Below are positions 10,553 through 21,484 of a DNA stretch of 64,000 nt, one piece after another. The stretch spans positions 18,859,618 through 18,923,617 of the forward strand of contig NW_020312827.1 of assembly GCF_003265705.1 (NCBI RefSeq), given 5' to 3'. The notes beneath the pieces were generated by a model, which saw only the letters and a program-made list of their open reading frames with translations, was not told the DNA's origin and ran no database searches. A program made the position numbers and the translations under genes. Source of the stretch: Callorhinus ursinus (Eukaryota > Chordata > Mammalia > Carnivora > Otariidae). The stretch's first letter is position 1. Every line of letters starts with the position of its first letter.

Positions 10553-13500
10553 ATGGCACTAAATTCATATCTTTTAGTAGTTACCCTGAATGTAGATGGG
10601 CTAAATGTCCCAATCAAAAGACACAGGATATCAGATTGAATAAAAAACAAGACCCGTCAATATGCTGTCTGCAAGAGATTCATTTTAGACCCAAAGATAA
10701 CTCCAGGTTTAAAGTGAGGAGGTAGAAAATAATTTACCATGCTAAATGACATCAAAAGAAAGCTGGGGTGGAAATCTTTATATCAGACAAATTAGATTTT
10801 AAACCAAAGACTATAACAGATGAGGAAGGACACTACATTATACTTAAAGGGTCAATCCAACAAGAAGATCTAATACTTTCAATATCTATGCCCCTAACAT
10901 GGGAGCAGCCAATTATATAAGCCAATGAATAACAAAATCAAAGAAAAACATTGACAATAATACAATAATAGTAGGGGACTTTAACACCCCCCTCACTGAA
11001 ATGGACAGATCATCTAAGCAAAAGATCAACAGGGAAAAAAAGGCTTTAAATGACACACTGGACCAGATGGATTTCACAGATATATTCAGAACTATCCATC
11101 CCAAAGCAATAGAATACACATTCTTCTCTGGTGCACATAGAACCTTCTCCAGAATAGATCACATCCTGGGTCACAAATCAGGTCTCAAAAAGTACCAAAA
11201 GATTGGGATCATTCCCTGCATATTTTCGGAACACAATGCTTTGAAACTAGAGGAAGAGGAAAAGGAAATTTGGAAAGGACTCATGTACATGGAAACTAAA
11301 GAGCATCCTACTAAGGAATGAATGGGTCAACCGGGAAATTAAAGAAGAATTAAAATATTCATGGCAACAAATGAAAATGAAAACACAACTGTTCAAAATC
11401 TTTGGGATGCAGCAAAGGCGGTCCTAAGAGGAAAGTATATAGCAATACAAGCCTTTCTCAAGAAACAAGAAAGGTCTCAAATACACAACCTAACCCTACA
11501 CCTAAAGGAACTGGAGAAAAAACAGCAAATAAAGCTTAAGCCCAACAGGAGAAAAGAAATAATGAAGATAACAGCAGAAATCAATGAATCAGAAACCAAA
11601 AGAACAGTAGTACAGATCAACAAAACTAGGAGCTGGTTCTTTGAAAGAATTAATAAGATTGATAAACCCCTGGCCAGACTTATCAAAAAGAGAAGTGAAA
11701 GGACCCAAATAAATAAAATTATGAATGAAAGAGGAGAGATCACAACCAACACAAAAGAAATACAAAATATTATAAGAACATATTATAAGCAACTATATGC
11801 CAGCAAATTAGACAATCTGGAAGAAATGGATACATTCCTAGAAAACTATAAACTACCAAAACTGAACCAGGAAGAAATAGAAAACCTGAACATCCCCATA
11901 ACCAGTAAGGAAATTTGAAGCAATAATCAAAAATCTCCCAACAAAAAAGAGCCCAGGAACAGATGACTTCCCAGGGGAATTCTACCAAACATTTAAAGAA
12001 GAATACCTATTCTTCTGAAACTATTCTAAAAAATATAAATGGAAGGAAAACTTCCAAACTCATTTTATGAGGCCAGCATTACCTTGATCCAAAACCAGAC
12101 AAAGACCCCATCAAAAAGGAGATTTACAGACCAATATCCCTGATGAACATTGATCAAAAATTCTCACCGAAATACTAGCCAGTGGGATCCAACAGTACAT
12201 TAAAAGGATTATTCACCACGACCAAGTGGGATTTATTCCTGGGCTGCAAGGGTGGTTCAACATCCACAAATCAACCAATGTGATAGAATACATTAATAAA
12301 GGAAAGAACAAGAACCATATGATCCTCTCAATAGATTCAGAAAAACCATTTGACAATGTACATCATCCTTTCTTGATTAAAACTCTTCAGAGTGTACAGA
12401 TAGAGGGTATATACCTCAATATCATAAAAGCCATCTGTGAAAAACACACAGCAAATATCATACTCTATGGGGAAAAACTGATAGCTTTTCTCCTATGGTC
12501 AGAAACATGGCAGGGATGTCTACTATCAGCACTGTTATTCAACATAATACTAGAAATCCTAGCCTCAGCAATCAGACAACAAAAAGAAATAAAAGGCATC
12601 CGAATAGGCAAAGAAGAAGTCAAACTCTCACTTTTTGCAAATGATATGATACTTTATGTGGCAAACCCAAAAGACTCCACCCCAAAACTGCTAGAACTCA
12701 TACAGGAATTCAGTAAAGTGGCAGGATATAAAATTAATTCACAGAAAACAGTGCCATTTCTATACACCAACAAGACAGAAGCAAGAGAAATTAGGGAGTC
12801 GATCCCATTTACAATTGTACCCCAAACCATAAGATACCTAGCAATAAATCTAATCAATGAGGGAAAGGATCTGTACTCAGAAAACTATAGAATACTCATG
12901 AAAGAAACTGAGGAAGACACAAAGAAATGGAAAAACGTTCCATGCTCATGGATTGGAAGAACAAATATTGTGAAAATGTCTATGCTACCTAGAGCAATCT
13001 ACACATTTAATGCAATCCCTATCAAAATACTATCCACTTTTTTCAAAGAAATGGAACAAATAATCCTAAAATATGTATGTAACCAGAAAAGACCCCAAAT
13101 AGCCAGAGGAATGTTGAAAAAGAAAAGCAAAGCTGGTGGCATCACAATTCTGGACTTCAAACTCTATTACAAAGCTGTAATCATCAAGACAGTATGGTAC
13201 AGGCACAAAAACAGACACATAGATCAATGGAACAGAATAGAGAGCCCAGAAGCCCAGAAATGGACCCTCATCTCTATGGTCAACTAATCTTCGACAAAAC
13301 AGGAAAGAATGTCCAATGGAAAAAAGTCTCTTCAACAAATGGTGTTGGGAAAATTAGACAGCCACATACAGAAGAATGAAACTGGACCATTTTCTTACAC
13401 CCGACACAAAAACAGACTCAAAATGGTTGAAAGACGTAAATGTGAGACAGGTGTCCATCAAAATCCGTGAGGAGAACACAGATAGCAACGTCTTCAAGCT

Positions 13501-14360
13501 CTGCTGCAGCAACTTCTCCCTAGAAACATCACCAAAGGCAAGGGAAACAAGGGCAAAAGTGAACATTGGGACTTTGTCAAGATAAAAAGCTTTTGCACAG
13601 CAAAGGAAACAGTCAACAAAACCAAAAGACAACCAACACAAGGGGAGAAGATATTTGCAAATGACATATCAGATAAAGGGCTAGTATCCAAAATCTATAA
13701 AGAACGTATCAAATTCAACATCCAGAGAACAAATAATCCGACCAAGAAATGGGCAGAAAACATAAACAGACATTTCTGCAAAGAAGACATCCAAATGGCC
13801 AAAAGACACCTGAAAAAGTGTTCAACATCACTCGGCATCAGGGAAATACAAATCAAAATCACAAAGAGATACCACCTCACACCAGTCAGAATGGCTAAAA
13901 TGAACAAGTCAGGAAATGACAGATGTTGGCGGGGATGTGGAGAAAGGGGAACCCTCCTACACTGTTGGTGGGAATGTAACCTGGTGCAGCCACTCCGGAA
14001 ACAGTATGGAGGTTCCTCAGAAAGTTGAAATTAGAACTACCCTATGGCCCAGTAATTGCACTACTGGTTATTTACCCCAAAGATACAACTGTAGTGATCT
14101 AAAGGAGTATGTACACCCCAATGTTTATAGCAGCAATGTCTACAATAGCCAAACTATGGAAAGAGCCAAGATGTCCATCAACAGATGAATGGATAATGAA
14201 GATGTGGTATATATATACAATGGAATATTATCCAGCCATCAAAAAAAAAAAAAATAAAATCTTGCCATTTGCAACGACATGGATGGAACTAGAGGGTATT
14301 ATGCTAAGTGAAATAAGTCAATCAGAGAAAGACAAGTGTCATATAATCTCACTGATATGA
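10553..14360 (+). pseudogene. L1 ORF2 (endonuclease-reverse transcriptase), broken
   Basis: ORF2p nicks target DNA with an APE-type endonuclease and reverse-transcribes L1 RNA from the nick. The start is at 10553 and the frame closes at 10637-10639. The remainder is spread over all three frames: endonuclease C-terminal part at 11001-11321, linker at 11361-11918, reverse transcriptase at about 12000-13287, C-terminal parts at 13376-13585, 13795-14028 and 14109-14360. The endonuclease motif reads SEH (11226-11234) where the family has SDH. The RT box reads FAND (12634-12645) instead of FADD. The cysteine-rich C-terminal segment (CWRGCG...HCWWEC) is at about 13922-13977. At least five frame changes make it non-functional. 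Confidence 0.92.
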
Positions 14361-14631
14361 AGAATTTGAAAAACAAGACAGAGGATCATAGAGGAAGGGA
14401 GTGAAAAATGAAAAAAGACAAAACCAGAGAGGGAGACAAACCATAAGAGACTCTTAATCTCAGGAAAAAAACTGAGGGTTGCTGGAGTAAAGGGAGGTGG
14501 GAGGGATGGGGTGGCTGGTTGATGGACATTGGGTGTGCACTATGGTGAGCGCTGTGAATTGTGTAAGACTGATGAATTACAGACCTGTACCCCTAAAACA
14601 AACAATACATTATATGTTAATTAAAAAAAAA
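14361..14631 (+). other. L1 3' UTR and poly-A tail
   Basis: The 3' UTR holds a G-rich stretch at about 14474-14525 and 'cagacctgtacccctaaaac' near 14580, ending in an A-run at 14623-14631. The downstream TSD 'agtttatgg' follows at 14632-14640. Confidence 0.85.
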
Positions 14632-14800
14632 AGTTTATGGATGCTCACTTTCATGAGAGTCACATGTTCCAGGAGAAATAATTGGGGGAAATCCCTAATC
14701 ATACTCTTTCTTGGAAGTAATGAAAACTGAATTGAAATCATTAGTTCTTTTATAGTATCTATAACAGAGTCATATAATATCTATCAGGATACTCATCAAT

Positions 14801-14803
14801 ACA

Positions 14804-14837
<34 letters not shown>
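14801..14837 (+). repeat. (CA)n microsatellite
   Basis: About 18 CA units with one interruption (CAT). Confidence 0.95.
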
Positions 14838-14865
14838 TGAACACATATACATACTGTTCAAAAAG

Positions 14866-15084
14866 TACAGTCTTGGGGCACCTGGGTGGCTCAGTCATTA
14901 AGCATCTGCCTTTGGCTCAGGTCATGATCCCAGGGTCCTGGGATCGAGCCCCGCATCGAGTTCCCTACTCCACCGGAAGCCTGCTTCTCCCTCTCCCACT
15001 CCCCCTGCTTGTGTTCCTGCTCTCACTCTCTCTCTCTCTCTCCATCAAATAAATAAATAAAATCTTTAAAAAAAATACAGTCTT
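14866..15084 (+). mobile_element. CAN SINE, sense, 9-bp TSDs
   Basis: The head 'ggggcacctgggtggctcag' starts near 14875, the B-box region is 'gggatcgagccccgc', and a (CT)n run and 'aaataaataaataaaatc' tail follow. 'tacagtctt' is duplicated at 14866-14874 and 15076-15084. It belongs to the group with 'cccagggtcctgggatcg'. Confidence 0.95.
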
Positions 15085-15213
15085 TATCTTTTTTCTCTTC
15101 TACCAAATTTTGATGATTAATATTTACCATTCAATAAAATTATTAAATTTACCATTTTTAAACATTTCAATTTCATTTGGTGTTTCACTCACATTCTTTA
15201 AAGTAGAACTCTA

Positions 15214-15409
15214 GGGGCACCTGAGTGGCTCAGTTGGTTAAGCCCTCTGACTTGGTTTCAGCTTAGGTCATGATCTTGCAGTCATGGGATCAAGCCTCAC
15301 GTCGGGCTCTGCACTCAGCTCGGAGTCTGCTTCAGATCCTCTCTCCCTTTCCCTCGTGTTCTCTCTCTCAAATAAGTAAATTAAATCTTAAAAAATTAAA
15401 ATAAATTAG
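15214..15409 (+). mobile_element. CAN SINE, sense, older copy
   Basis: A diverged head 'ggggcacctgagtggctcag', with 'ggtcatgatcttgcagtcat' in the body and an 'aataagtaaattaaatc' tail. The TSDs are unclear ('agaactct' versus 'aggactcc'). Confidence 0.88.
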
Positions 15410-16487
15410 GACTCCGAGGACACATGTACTATTTTTAATCCCATCTTATTTCTTTCTTTTGAAATATCATCCACTATTGATTTTTCTTCTAGGTAATAAC
15501 AACTCTTTTTCTTTTTTAGATATTGTTTATGTGTCTTTCTCTTACAAAGCCAAATTTCTCTTAAAAAAAAAAAGAAATCCCTATTAGGTCATTGATTCTC
15601 TTTCCAAATACAATCATATTATTTTACTTGATCTACTGATAAGCTATAAATCATAAACATCTTTCCTGTTCCTTATTAACACCTACTTATCTTTTAACTT
15701 TTTTTCTGCTCCAAAATCTAATCAGATGAAAGAATATGATGAGTATGTGTTCTTTGAACATTATTAGAACAATTCCAAATATATATTTCAGATTTTTTCA
15801 AGGCTAACAATCTAGTATTCCTAAGTGAAATAAACCTGCTGGTTGTATGACTTTTAGTAAAACCTTCATAGTATTTCAAATATATAATCTAGGAGAGCAT
15901 TGTCTCAGCTAAATAGGTCATGCTTTCAATAAATTTTGTACATATTTGCATGAGGTATGTCACCTAATACCACTATGTGTAAATCCTTTTAAATATATTG
16001 TTTTGTTACTTTTAAAAAGTTCTATAAATGGAAGACACAATGTTGAATTTGAAAGACTTTTCATGCTTTAATATGCAGTTTTTCACATAGTATTTTCTCA
16101 AAATTTTTACATTAGAATAACTAGCCTATAGCAAAGTTCATTCTATTGATGACTAATAAAGTAATAATTAGAAATGCAGAGATCCCAGTCACAAAGTTTC
16201 TTAAAATCTGAGGGAAAACTACACTGAGTATCAAAGGAATGAATAAAGATGTTATCATTTAAAATATCCTTTAAGGAGGCAATAAAATGTAGTTTCTGCC
16301 TACAACCTCAGAATCTATCACTTCCAAGAGGTACTTCCCTCCACATCAGAGAACCATGTCCATCTGAGGCCCACCCAAGTTAACATTTTTTTTAATTGGA
16401 TTTGTCATTCCATTCAGATAGATCTCATCATGGTCACATGAACAATTAGGAGGAATACTTGAGAGACAGGAGTGGACCACAGTTAAA
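15410..16487. other. AT-rich DNA, no gene seen
   Basis: No coding exon or recognisable repeat. A short A-run occurs at about 15562-15573. Confidence 0.4.
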
Positions 16488-16754
16488 ACATTACTACTGG
16501 GGCGCCTGGGTGGCTCAGTTGCTTAAATGTCTGCCTTCAGCTCAGGTCCTAATGTCAGTCCTGGGATCAAGGCCCGAGTCAGGCTCCCCTGCTCAAGCAG
16601 GGAGTCTGCTTCTCCCTCTCCCTCTGCCCCTCCCTCCCCTCTCCTGTGCTCATGAGTTCTCTCTCTCTCTCTCTTCCTCTCTCTCTCTCATGCATTATCT
16701 CTCTCAAATAAATACAATCTTTAAAAAAAAAAAAAAAACAAGACACTACTACTG
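16488..16754 (+). mobile_element. CAN SINE, sense, 12-bp TSDs
   Basis: The head 'ggggcgcctgggtggctcag' starts at 16500 and the tail ends near 16742 after a long A-run. The TSDs 'acattactactg' (16488-16499) and 'acactactactg' (16743-16754) differ at one base. The body has an extended CT-rich region. Confidence 0.95.
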
Positions 16755-17560
16755 ACTTGGCTTAAAGAAAAGAGAAAATGCTTTTTATTGTGCATAAGCC
16801 GCCTGTTAATTTTGTCCACTTTTGTTGCCAAAATAAAAGTAAAGTTCATCCTTAGCACCACCAAGTTTTATTCTTTATCTTATTTTTCTCAAATTAATTA
16901 TCTCTCAGTGACCTGGAAATCAAATTTCAAATAAGCTGACCATTTAAAAAAATGGCTAATATTTGTATTAATCTATATAATACAAATGTTGATTAATTTT
17001 TTTAAAAAATTTATACTCTACATCAACCATAAGCAGACGCTAAAACAAGCAAGATAGGTACAGTGCAAAATTCAAATATGCTTACCATTAATACAGAATA
17101 GTTTTTCTTTTCTGTATTCTCTTTAAGAGAATTATTGTAATTGAGACAATAATAATAATTGTCTCAATAATTCACTATTGAGACAATTCTTCTATTTATT
17201 GCCTGGATGTTAAGGAATTAATCACCAGCCTGGAACTATATCCTCTTTTACTGATTGATATCTTTGTGAGTTTGCTTAATGTAAAAGTAATATCTCAACT
17301 TATTCAAGAGGACATTTACAGGACTTTATCAATTCAAAAACATAATTTGCCCTACATCTTAACATCTCTGTAATTGGTATATGTTGATGGTATGGCCATA
17401 ATTTCATTGGATATAATTTTGGGTTTCACTTGCTTCTTTTTCTTTTTCTTTCGCTCTTAGTGATTTATAGAATAATTGTACATCTTATGATTGATAGCAA
17501 CTTAGATTTGATGAAACATGGTGTTGTCTTTAATCCAAACAATATAATGTTGGAATAAGA
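16755..17560. other. AT-rich DNA with a compound inverted repeat, no gene seen
   Basis: No repeat family was recognised. The most structured part is the palindrome and triple 'attgagacaat' motif at 17117-17188. Confidence 0.45.
17117..17188. repeat. Compound inverted repeat, three copies of ATTGAGACAAT
   Basis: 'ttctctttaagagaa' (17117-17131) is a perfect palindrome around a central base. Next come 'attgagacaat' (17140-17150), its reverse complement 'attgtctcaat' (17158-17168) and a second forward copy (17178-17188). The middle copy could pair with either neighbour. Confidence 0.85.
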
Positions 17561-17589
17561 ATATTTTGTGTATCAGAGAAAGAACATTT

Positions 17590-18000
17590 TATGTGGGCTG
17601 GAAAGATGGTCAAGATCTTTCTGATCACGCACTCTTTTACCACAGCTGTACTGCCAGAATATACTGGGTCCAGCGTTCAGCTGCCGATGCAGCCAAATAG
17701 AGAAAATATGATACTGCTCTAGAAGTGATTTGCAGAAGTCTCCACCCCACTACCATGCAGAAATGGCTGTTCTCAAGGTTAACTGTGACAAACATCTTGC
17801 CAGATCCAATAGTCAATTCTATTGGCCTGTGACTCACTCAGCCTCACAGCACAATTGATCAGACCTGACAAGAACACACTTCTTGAAATATTTTCTACAC
17901 ATGAAAAATTGAAATATTTTCTACATATGGCTTATCTGATACAACATCCTCCTGGTTTTCTACCTATGTTACTACTCTCTCTCTTAGTCTCTCTCTCTCT
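17590..18000. other. Probable ancient repeat, family not assigned, with 26-bp tandem step
   Basis: Moderately GC-rich text with phrases typical of ancient repeats ('cttgaaatattttc' and 'cctcctggttttctacc'). A 21-bp block at 17883-17903 recurs at 17909-17929 with one mismatch. The family is unknown to me. Confidence 0.3.
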
Positions 18001-18002
18001 CT

Positions 18003-18377
18003 CTTTTTTATTAGTTTCAGGGCTAGAATTTAGTGATTCATCAGTTGCATGTAACACCCAGTGCCTATTATATCAAGTGCCCTCCTTAATGCCTATCATC
18101 CAATTATCACTTTCCCCTCCCCTGCAACAAACTTCAGCTTATTTCCTAGAGTTCAGGGTCTCTTATGGTTTGCCTCCCTCTCAATTTTCATCTTATTTTA
18201 TTTTTCCTTCCCTTCCCATTAGTTCATCTATTTTGTTTCTTAAATTCCACCTATGAGTGAAATCATAGGGTATTTGTCTTTCTCTGACTGACTTATTTCA
18301 ATTAGCATAATACCCTCTAGTTCCATCCATGTCATCACAAGTGGCAAGATTTCATTCTTTTCGATGGCTGAGTAGTA

Positions 18378-18424
<47 letters not shown>

Positions 18425-18540
18425 CACATCTTCTTGATCCATTCCTCTGTTGATGGACATCTGGGCTCTTTCCATTGTTTGGCTACTGTGGACATTGCTG
18501 CTATAAATATTGGGGTACACGTGCCCCTCAAATCACTATG
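18003..18540 (-). mobile_element. L1 3' end, antisense, with internal (TG)n
   Basis: Antisense L1 landmarks in order: 'agtgattcatcagttgcatg' (3' UTR), 'tccacctatgagtgaaatca', 'ctgacttatttcaattagca', 'ctagttccatccatgtcatc', and 'ttgatggacatctgggctc'. It covers the ORF2 C-terminus and 3' UTR only. A (TG)n run at 18382-18423 has expanded where L1 has a TATATA tract. Confidence 0.9.
18382..18423 (+). repeat. (TG)n microsatellite inside an L1
   Basis: About 21 uninterrupted TG units. It gives a false Cys-Val repeat frame and, antisense, a His-Thr repeat frame. Confidence 0.97.
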
Positions 18541-19017
18541 TTTCAGTCTCTTTTAAAGGATAGAATTGAGATTTGCAATCCCTGATTAATTGAACACTAT
18601 TGACTTTCTTCTCTGTAATTTCTATATTCCCTGTGATTCTTAAAAACAACTACATATATATAATATAGATATAGAAAGGGATATTGATGTAGTTTTAGAT
18701 TATATATCAGGGTTATACTGGATGCAAGTAATGAGTTAGGAATCGCTTGTATAAAAGATTTGTACAGTTGTTATAAACTCCTTATAAAAAGGTATAGGAA
18801 AATATTGTAGGATTGTTAAGCTACAAAGAAAACATTAGTATATTTTTAAAAATATTCATATGTTTACACAAAAATATCCCTATTAACTAAACATTTAAGA
18901 AAATTAGTATTTGGGTTTGGATGTAATAGAGAGCAGAAGCATCATCTTTTCCTTCCTTTTCCTTCTCCATTTAGATGACAGAAGATGTTGAAAGAAGAGT
19001 AAAACAATAACAGTATT
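18541..19017. other. AT-rich DNA, no gene seen
   Basis: No feature was recognised. A short TA-rich run lies near 18650-18680. Confidence 0.4.
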
Positions 19018-19239
19018 AGAAAATAAGGAGGGGCGCCTGGGTGGCTCAGTTGGTTAAGCGACTGCCTTCGGCTCAGGCCATGATCCTGGAGTCCCAGAAT
19101 CGAGTCCCGCATTGGGCTCCCTGCTCGGCGGGGAGTCTGCTTCTCCCTCTGACCCTCTTCCCTCTCGTGCTCTCTATCTCTCATTCTCTCTCTCAAATAA
19201 ATAAATAAAATCTTTAAAAAAAAAAAAAGAAAATAAGGA
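19018..19239 (+). mobile_element. CAN SINE, sense, perfect 12-bp TSDs
   Basis: The element runs 19030-19227 from 'ggggcgcctgggtggctcag' to the A-run. 'agaaaataagga' is duplicated exactly at 19018-19029 and 19228-19239. It carries the 'gactgccttcggctc' and 'gatcctggagtccca' diagnostics of the younger-looking group. Confidence 0.97.
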
Positions 19240-19767
19240 AGCAGTGTGTCAGAAAAATTGAGGGCAAACCAGAAAATGGACAGCTGATAAAAGAACCAGT
19301 GAATCCACTGCAAAAATCTCCAGGGAAGAGAATGATTATTTCCAAGGTGGTTCAGGAGAAGATGTAAGCTTAACATGAAAATATATATTAAAATTTAAGT
19401 AGGCAGTAGGTCTCAGGTAATTAATTATTGTGCTACAATTAGATCAGTGAGAGTGGTTGGCTCCTTATATAAATGGCAATGCCAATTGTTGGCAAGGATG
19501 TGGAGCAACGGGATCTCATTCACTGCTGTTGGAAATGCAAAATAATACAGCCACTTTGGCAGATAGTTTGGCAGTTTATTTAGAAAGTAAATACAGTTTT
19601 GCCACACAATCCAGCAACCACACTCCTCTCTACTTACCCAGCTGACTTTAAAACCTATGTCTGTACAAAAACCCCATACTTAAATGTTTATAGCAGTTGT
19701 ATTTATAATCATCAAGAGCAAGAAGCAATCAAAATATCCTTCAAATACTATTTTGATATTAAAAAGA

Positions 19768-19987
19768 TGAGCTATCAATTTATTTTTTTAAGATTTTATT
19801 TATTTAAGAGAGAGAGAATGAGAGAGAGAGAAAGCACATGGGGGGAGGGTCAGAGGGAGAAGTGGACCCCCTGCCGAGCAGGGAGCCGGATGCGGAACTC
19901 AATCCAGGGACTCCAGGATCATGAGCTGAGCCGAAGGCAGTCGCTTAACCAACTGAGCCACCCAGGCGCCCTGAGCTATCAATTTAT
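19768..19987 (-). mobile_element. CAN SINE, antisense, perfect 16-bp TSDs
   Basis: The element is 19784-19971, flanked by 'tgagctatcaatttat' at 19768-19783 and 19972-19987 without mismatch. It contains 'gactccaggatcatgagc', marking the same group as the copies at 8968 and 19030. Confidence 0.97.
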
Positions 19988-20045
19988 GAAGAAACATGAA
20001 GAAACTTTAAATACATATTACTATGTGAAAAAAGTCAGTTTGGAA

Positions 20046-20355
20046 AAGCTATACAGGGGCGCCTGGGTGGCTCAGTAGATTAAGCATCTGCCTTTGGCTC
20101 AGGTCATGATCCCTGGGACCTGGGATAGAGCCCTGCATTGGGGTTGGGGGGGGTCCCTGCTCAGCAGGGAGTCTGCTTCTCCCTCTCTCTCTGCCTCTCC
20201 CCGCTGGCTTATGCACACTCGAGTTCCGCATCGGGCTCCCTACTCGGCAGGGAGTCTGCTTCTCCCTCTGACCCCCCCCCCATGTGCTTTCTTTCTCTCT
20301 CATTCTCTCTCTCTCAAATAAATAAATAAAATGTCTTAAAAAAAGAAGCTATACA
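20046..20355 (+). mobile_element. Composite CAN SINE with repeated right half
   Basis: 'aagctataca' flanks the unit at 20046-20055 and 20346-20355, so it is one insertion. The first part has a head and 'gtccctgctcagcagggagt', then a (CT)n stretch to about 20215. A second right half ('catcgggctccctactcg', 'cagggagtctgcttctcc') then repeats the same body before the tail. The whole is ~290 bp instead of ~190-200. Confidence 0.9.
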
Positions 20356-20720
20356 TTGTATGCTTTCCATTATATGACATCTGGAAAAAACAAAACTGGA
20401 GAGAGAATAAATTGATCAGTAATTGACAGAGTGGGGATGGTTGAACAGATGAAGCACAGGAGAAAATGGTGTGATACTGTAATTGATGCATTTGTCAAAG
20501 CCCATTGATCTTTAAAACACAAACAGGGAACTATAATGTATGCAATTTTTTTATAAATCACTTAGGAGGTTGAGGGAATCCCTAGATGGGATGCAGAATA
20601 TGGCAAAACAATCTAACCACATACAGAAGTATAAAAGAACCTCAGTAAACTGAGTGGGAGAAAATTTTGCTAATTTTGGAAGTGAGTGGGTTCTGTAAAG
20701 TTAAAGGCAAAACAATCTGT

Positions 20721-21484
20721 ATTAAGAACTATACTCTAGCTGATAAGATTTTTTCCCACAGGAGTCCATGGTAACAATTCTTTTTCAGCTATATATGTAT
20801 ATAAGAATTGAACACTCAAATCAATGAATGGTAGAAGGTGAGAATCTGAAGTCTAGCATATCTGGTTATGGTAAACTAATAACTTTGCTCCTAATTATCA
20901 AGATCTATTGGTGGTATTCAGATATCCTCCTTTGGTCAGCTCAAATGATTCATTCCCAGCTTATATTGCAGGATACAGGATTCCAAATCTTCTTCCTCAT
21001 CCTTTGGAAACTTTATCACTGAAGAAACAAGAGAGGGCAAGGACTGAATGAAAACACACAGAATTCAAAATACAAAGGCACGATTGCAAATCACTAACAC
21101 AATATATTAGTTTGATACGGGGTATTTTCATACTGTATTAAATTTTCAGCTTTAAATTTTCTCAGTCTCCTCCTTCATTCCATTCCTGCATATGTGCACA
21201 CAAATGTTTACCTCTTTCACTCCTATCTGAGAGGAGGAAATGAATCTCATTGTCAAGAATATATTTAACCTGCCAGTGCTTTGATCATCTGCCACTACTT
21301 ACTTTGAAACAATTTTTTTTTATATTTGACTCCCCTTTATGAGATCCTCCACCTTTCTTTCCACTTCATCTTAAACCATGATCAAACAAAGCTAACACCT
21401 TTTTCTTTTAAGACATAGAAAACAACATAAGTTTCCGACATTCCACTCTCTCTTCTTCTGAATCTAGTGTTTGTATGCTCATTA
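20721..21484. other. Unassigned DNA, no gene seen
   Basis: No coding exon or clear repeat was recognised. Confidence 0.4.

Larger units (their letters stand above)
7846..14631 (+). mobile_element. Full-length carnivore-type LINE-1, inactive
   Basis: A non-LTR retrotransposon with all its parts: a GC-rich 5' UTR (from about 7846), ORF1 (9593-10476), a short intergenic spacer, ORF2 (10553-14360), a 3' UTR and a poly-A tail (14623-14631). Direct repeats 'agtttatgg' flank it, so it is a complete reverse-transcribed insertion rather than the usual 5'-truncated copy. The element spans ~6.8 kb, of which ~200 bp is a later SINE in the 5' UTR. Both ORFs carry frameshifts and stops, and key catalytic residues of ORF2 are changed, so it is dead. 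Orientation is sense. Confidence 0.93.
19440..20720 (+). mobile_element. Old L1 3' portion, sense, split by two SINEs
   Basis: Landmarks of an ancient L1 ORF2 end and 3' UTR run across the insertions: 'ttggcaaggatgtggagcaa', 'cagccactttggcagatag', 'tgtttatagcag', 'ttatatgacatctgg', and 'gatgcatttgtcaaagccca'. SINEs at 19784-19971 and 20056-20345 interrupt it in opposite orientations. The last ~150 bp are uncertain. Confidence 0.7.

Noticed and set aside
12226..13287. 353-codon open frame that looks like an intact reverse transcriptase gene.
   Set aside because: It is one surviving segment of L1 ORF2; the endonuclease and C-terminal parts lie in other frames and the RT box is altered.
14837..15052. 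Frames containing 'GHLGGSVIKHLPLAQVMIPGSWDRA'-type peptide (shortened here) and similar ones at 16459, 36886 and 62474.
   Set aside because: Read-through of SINE sequence; the same peptide recurs at each sense SINE and is not a gene family.
18329..18556. Cys-Val repeat frames at (TG)n and (CA)n tracts (also 61604-61844).
   Set aside because: Microsatellite translations inside an L1 remnant or unique DNA.
19030..19110. tRNA-like A and B boxes in the SINE heads.
   Set aside because: They are tRNA-Lys-derived SINE promoters; the sequences do not form a complete tRNA cloverleaf and are followed by SINE bodies.
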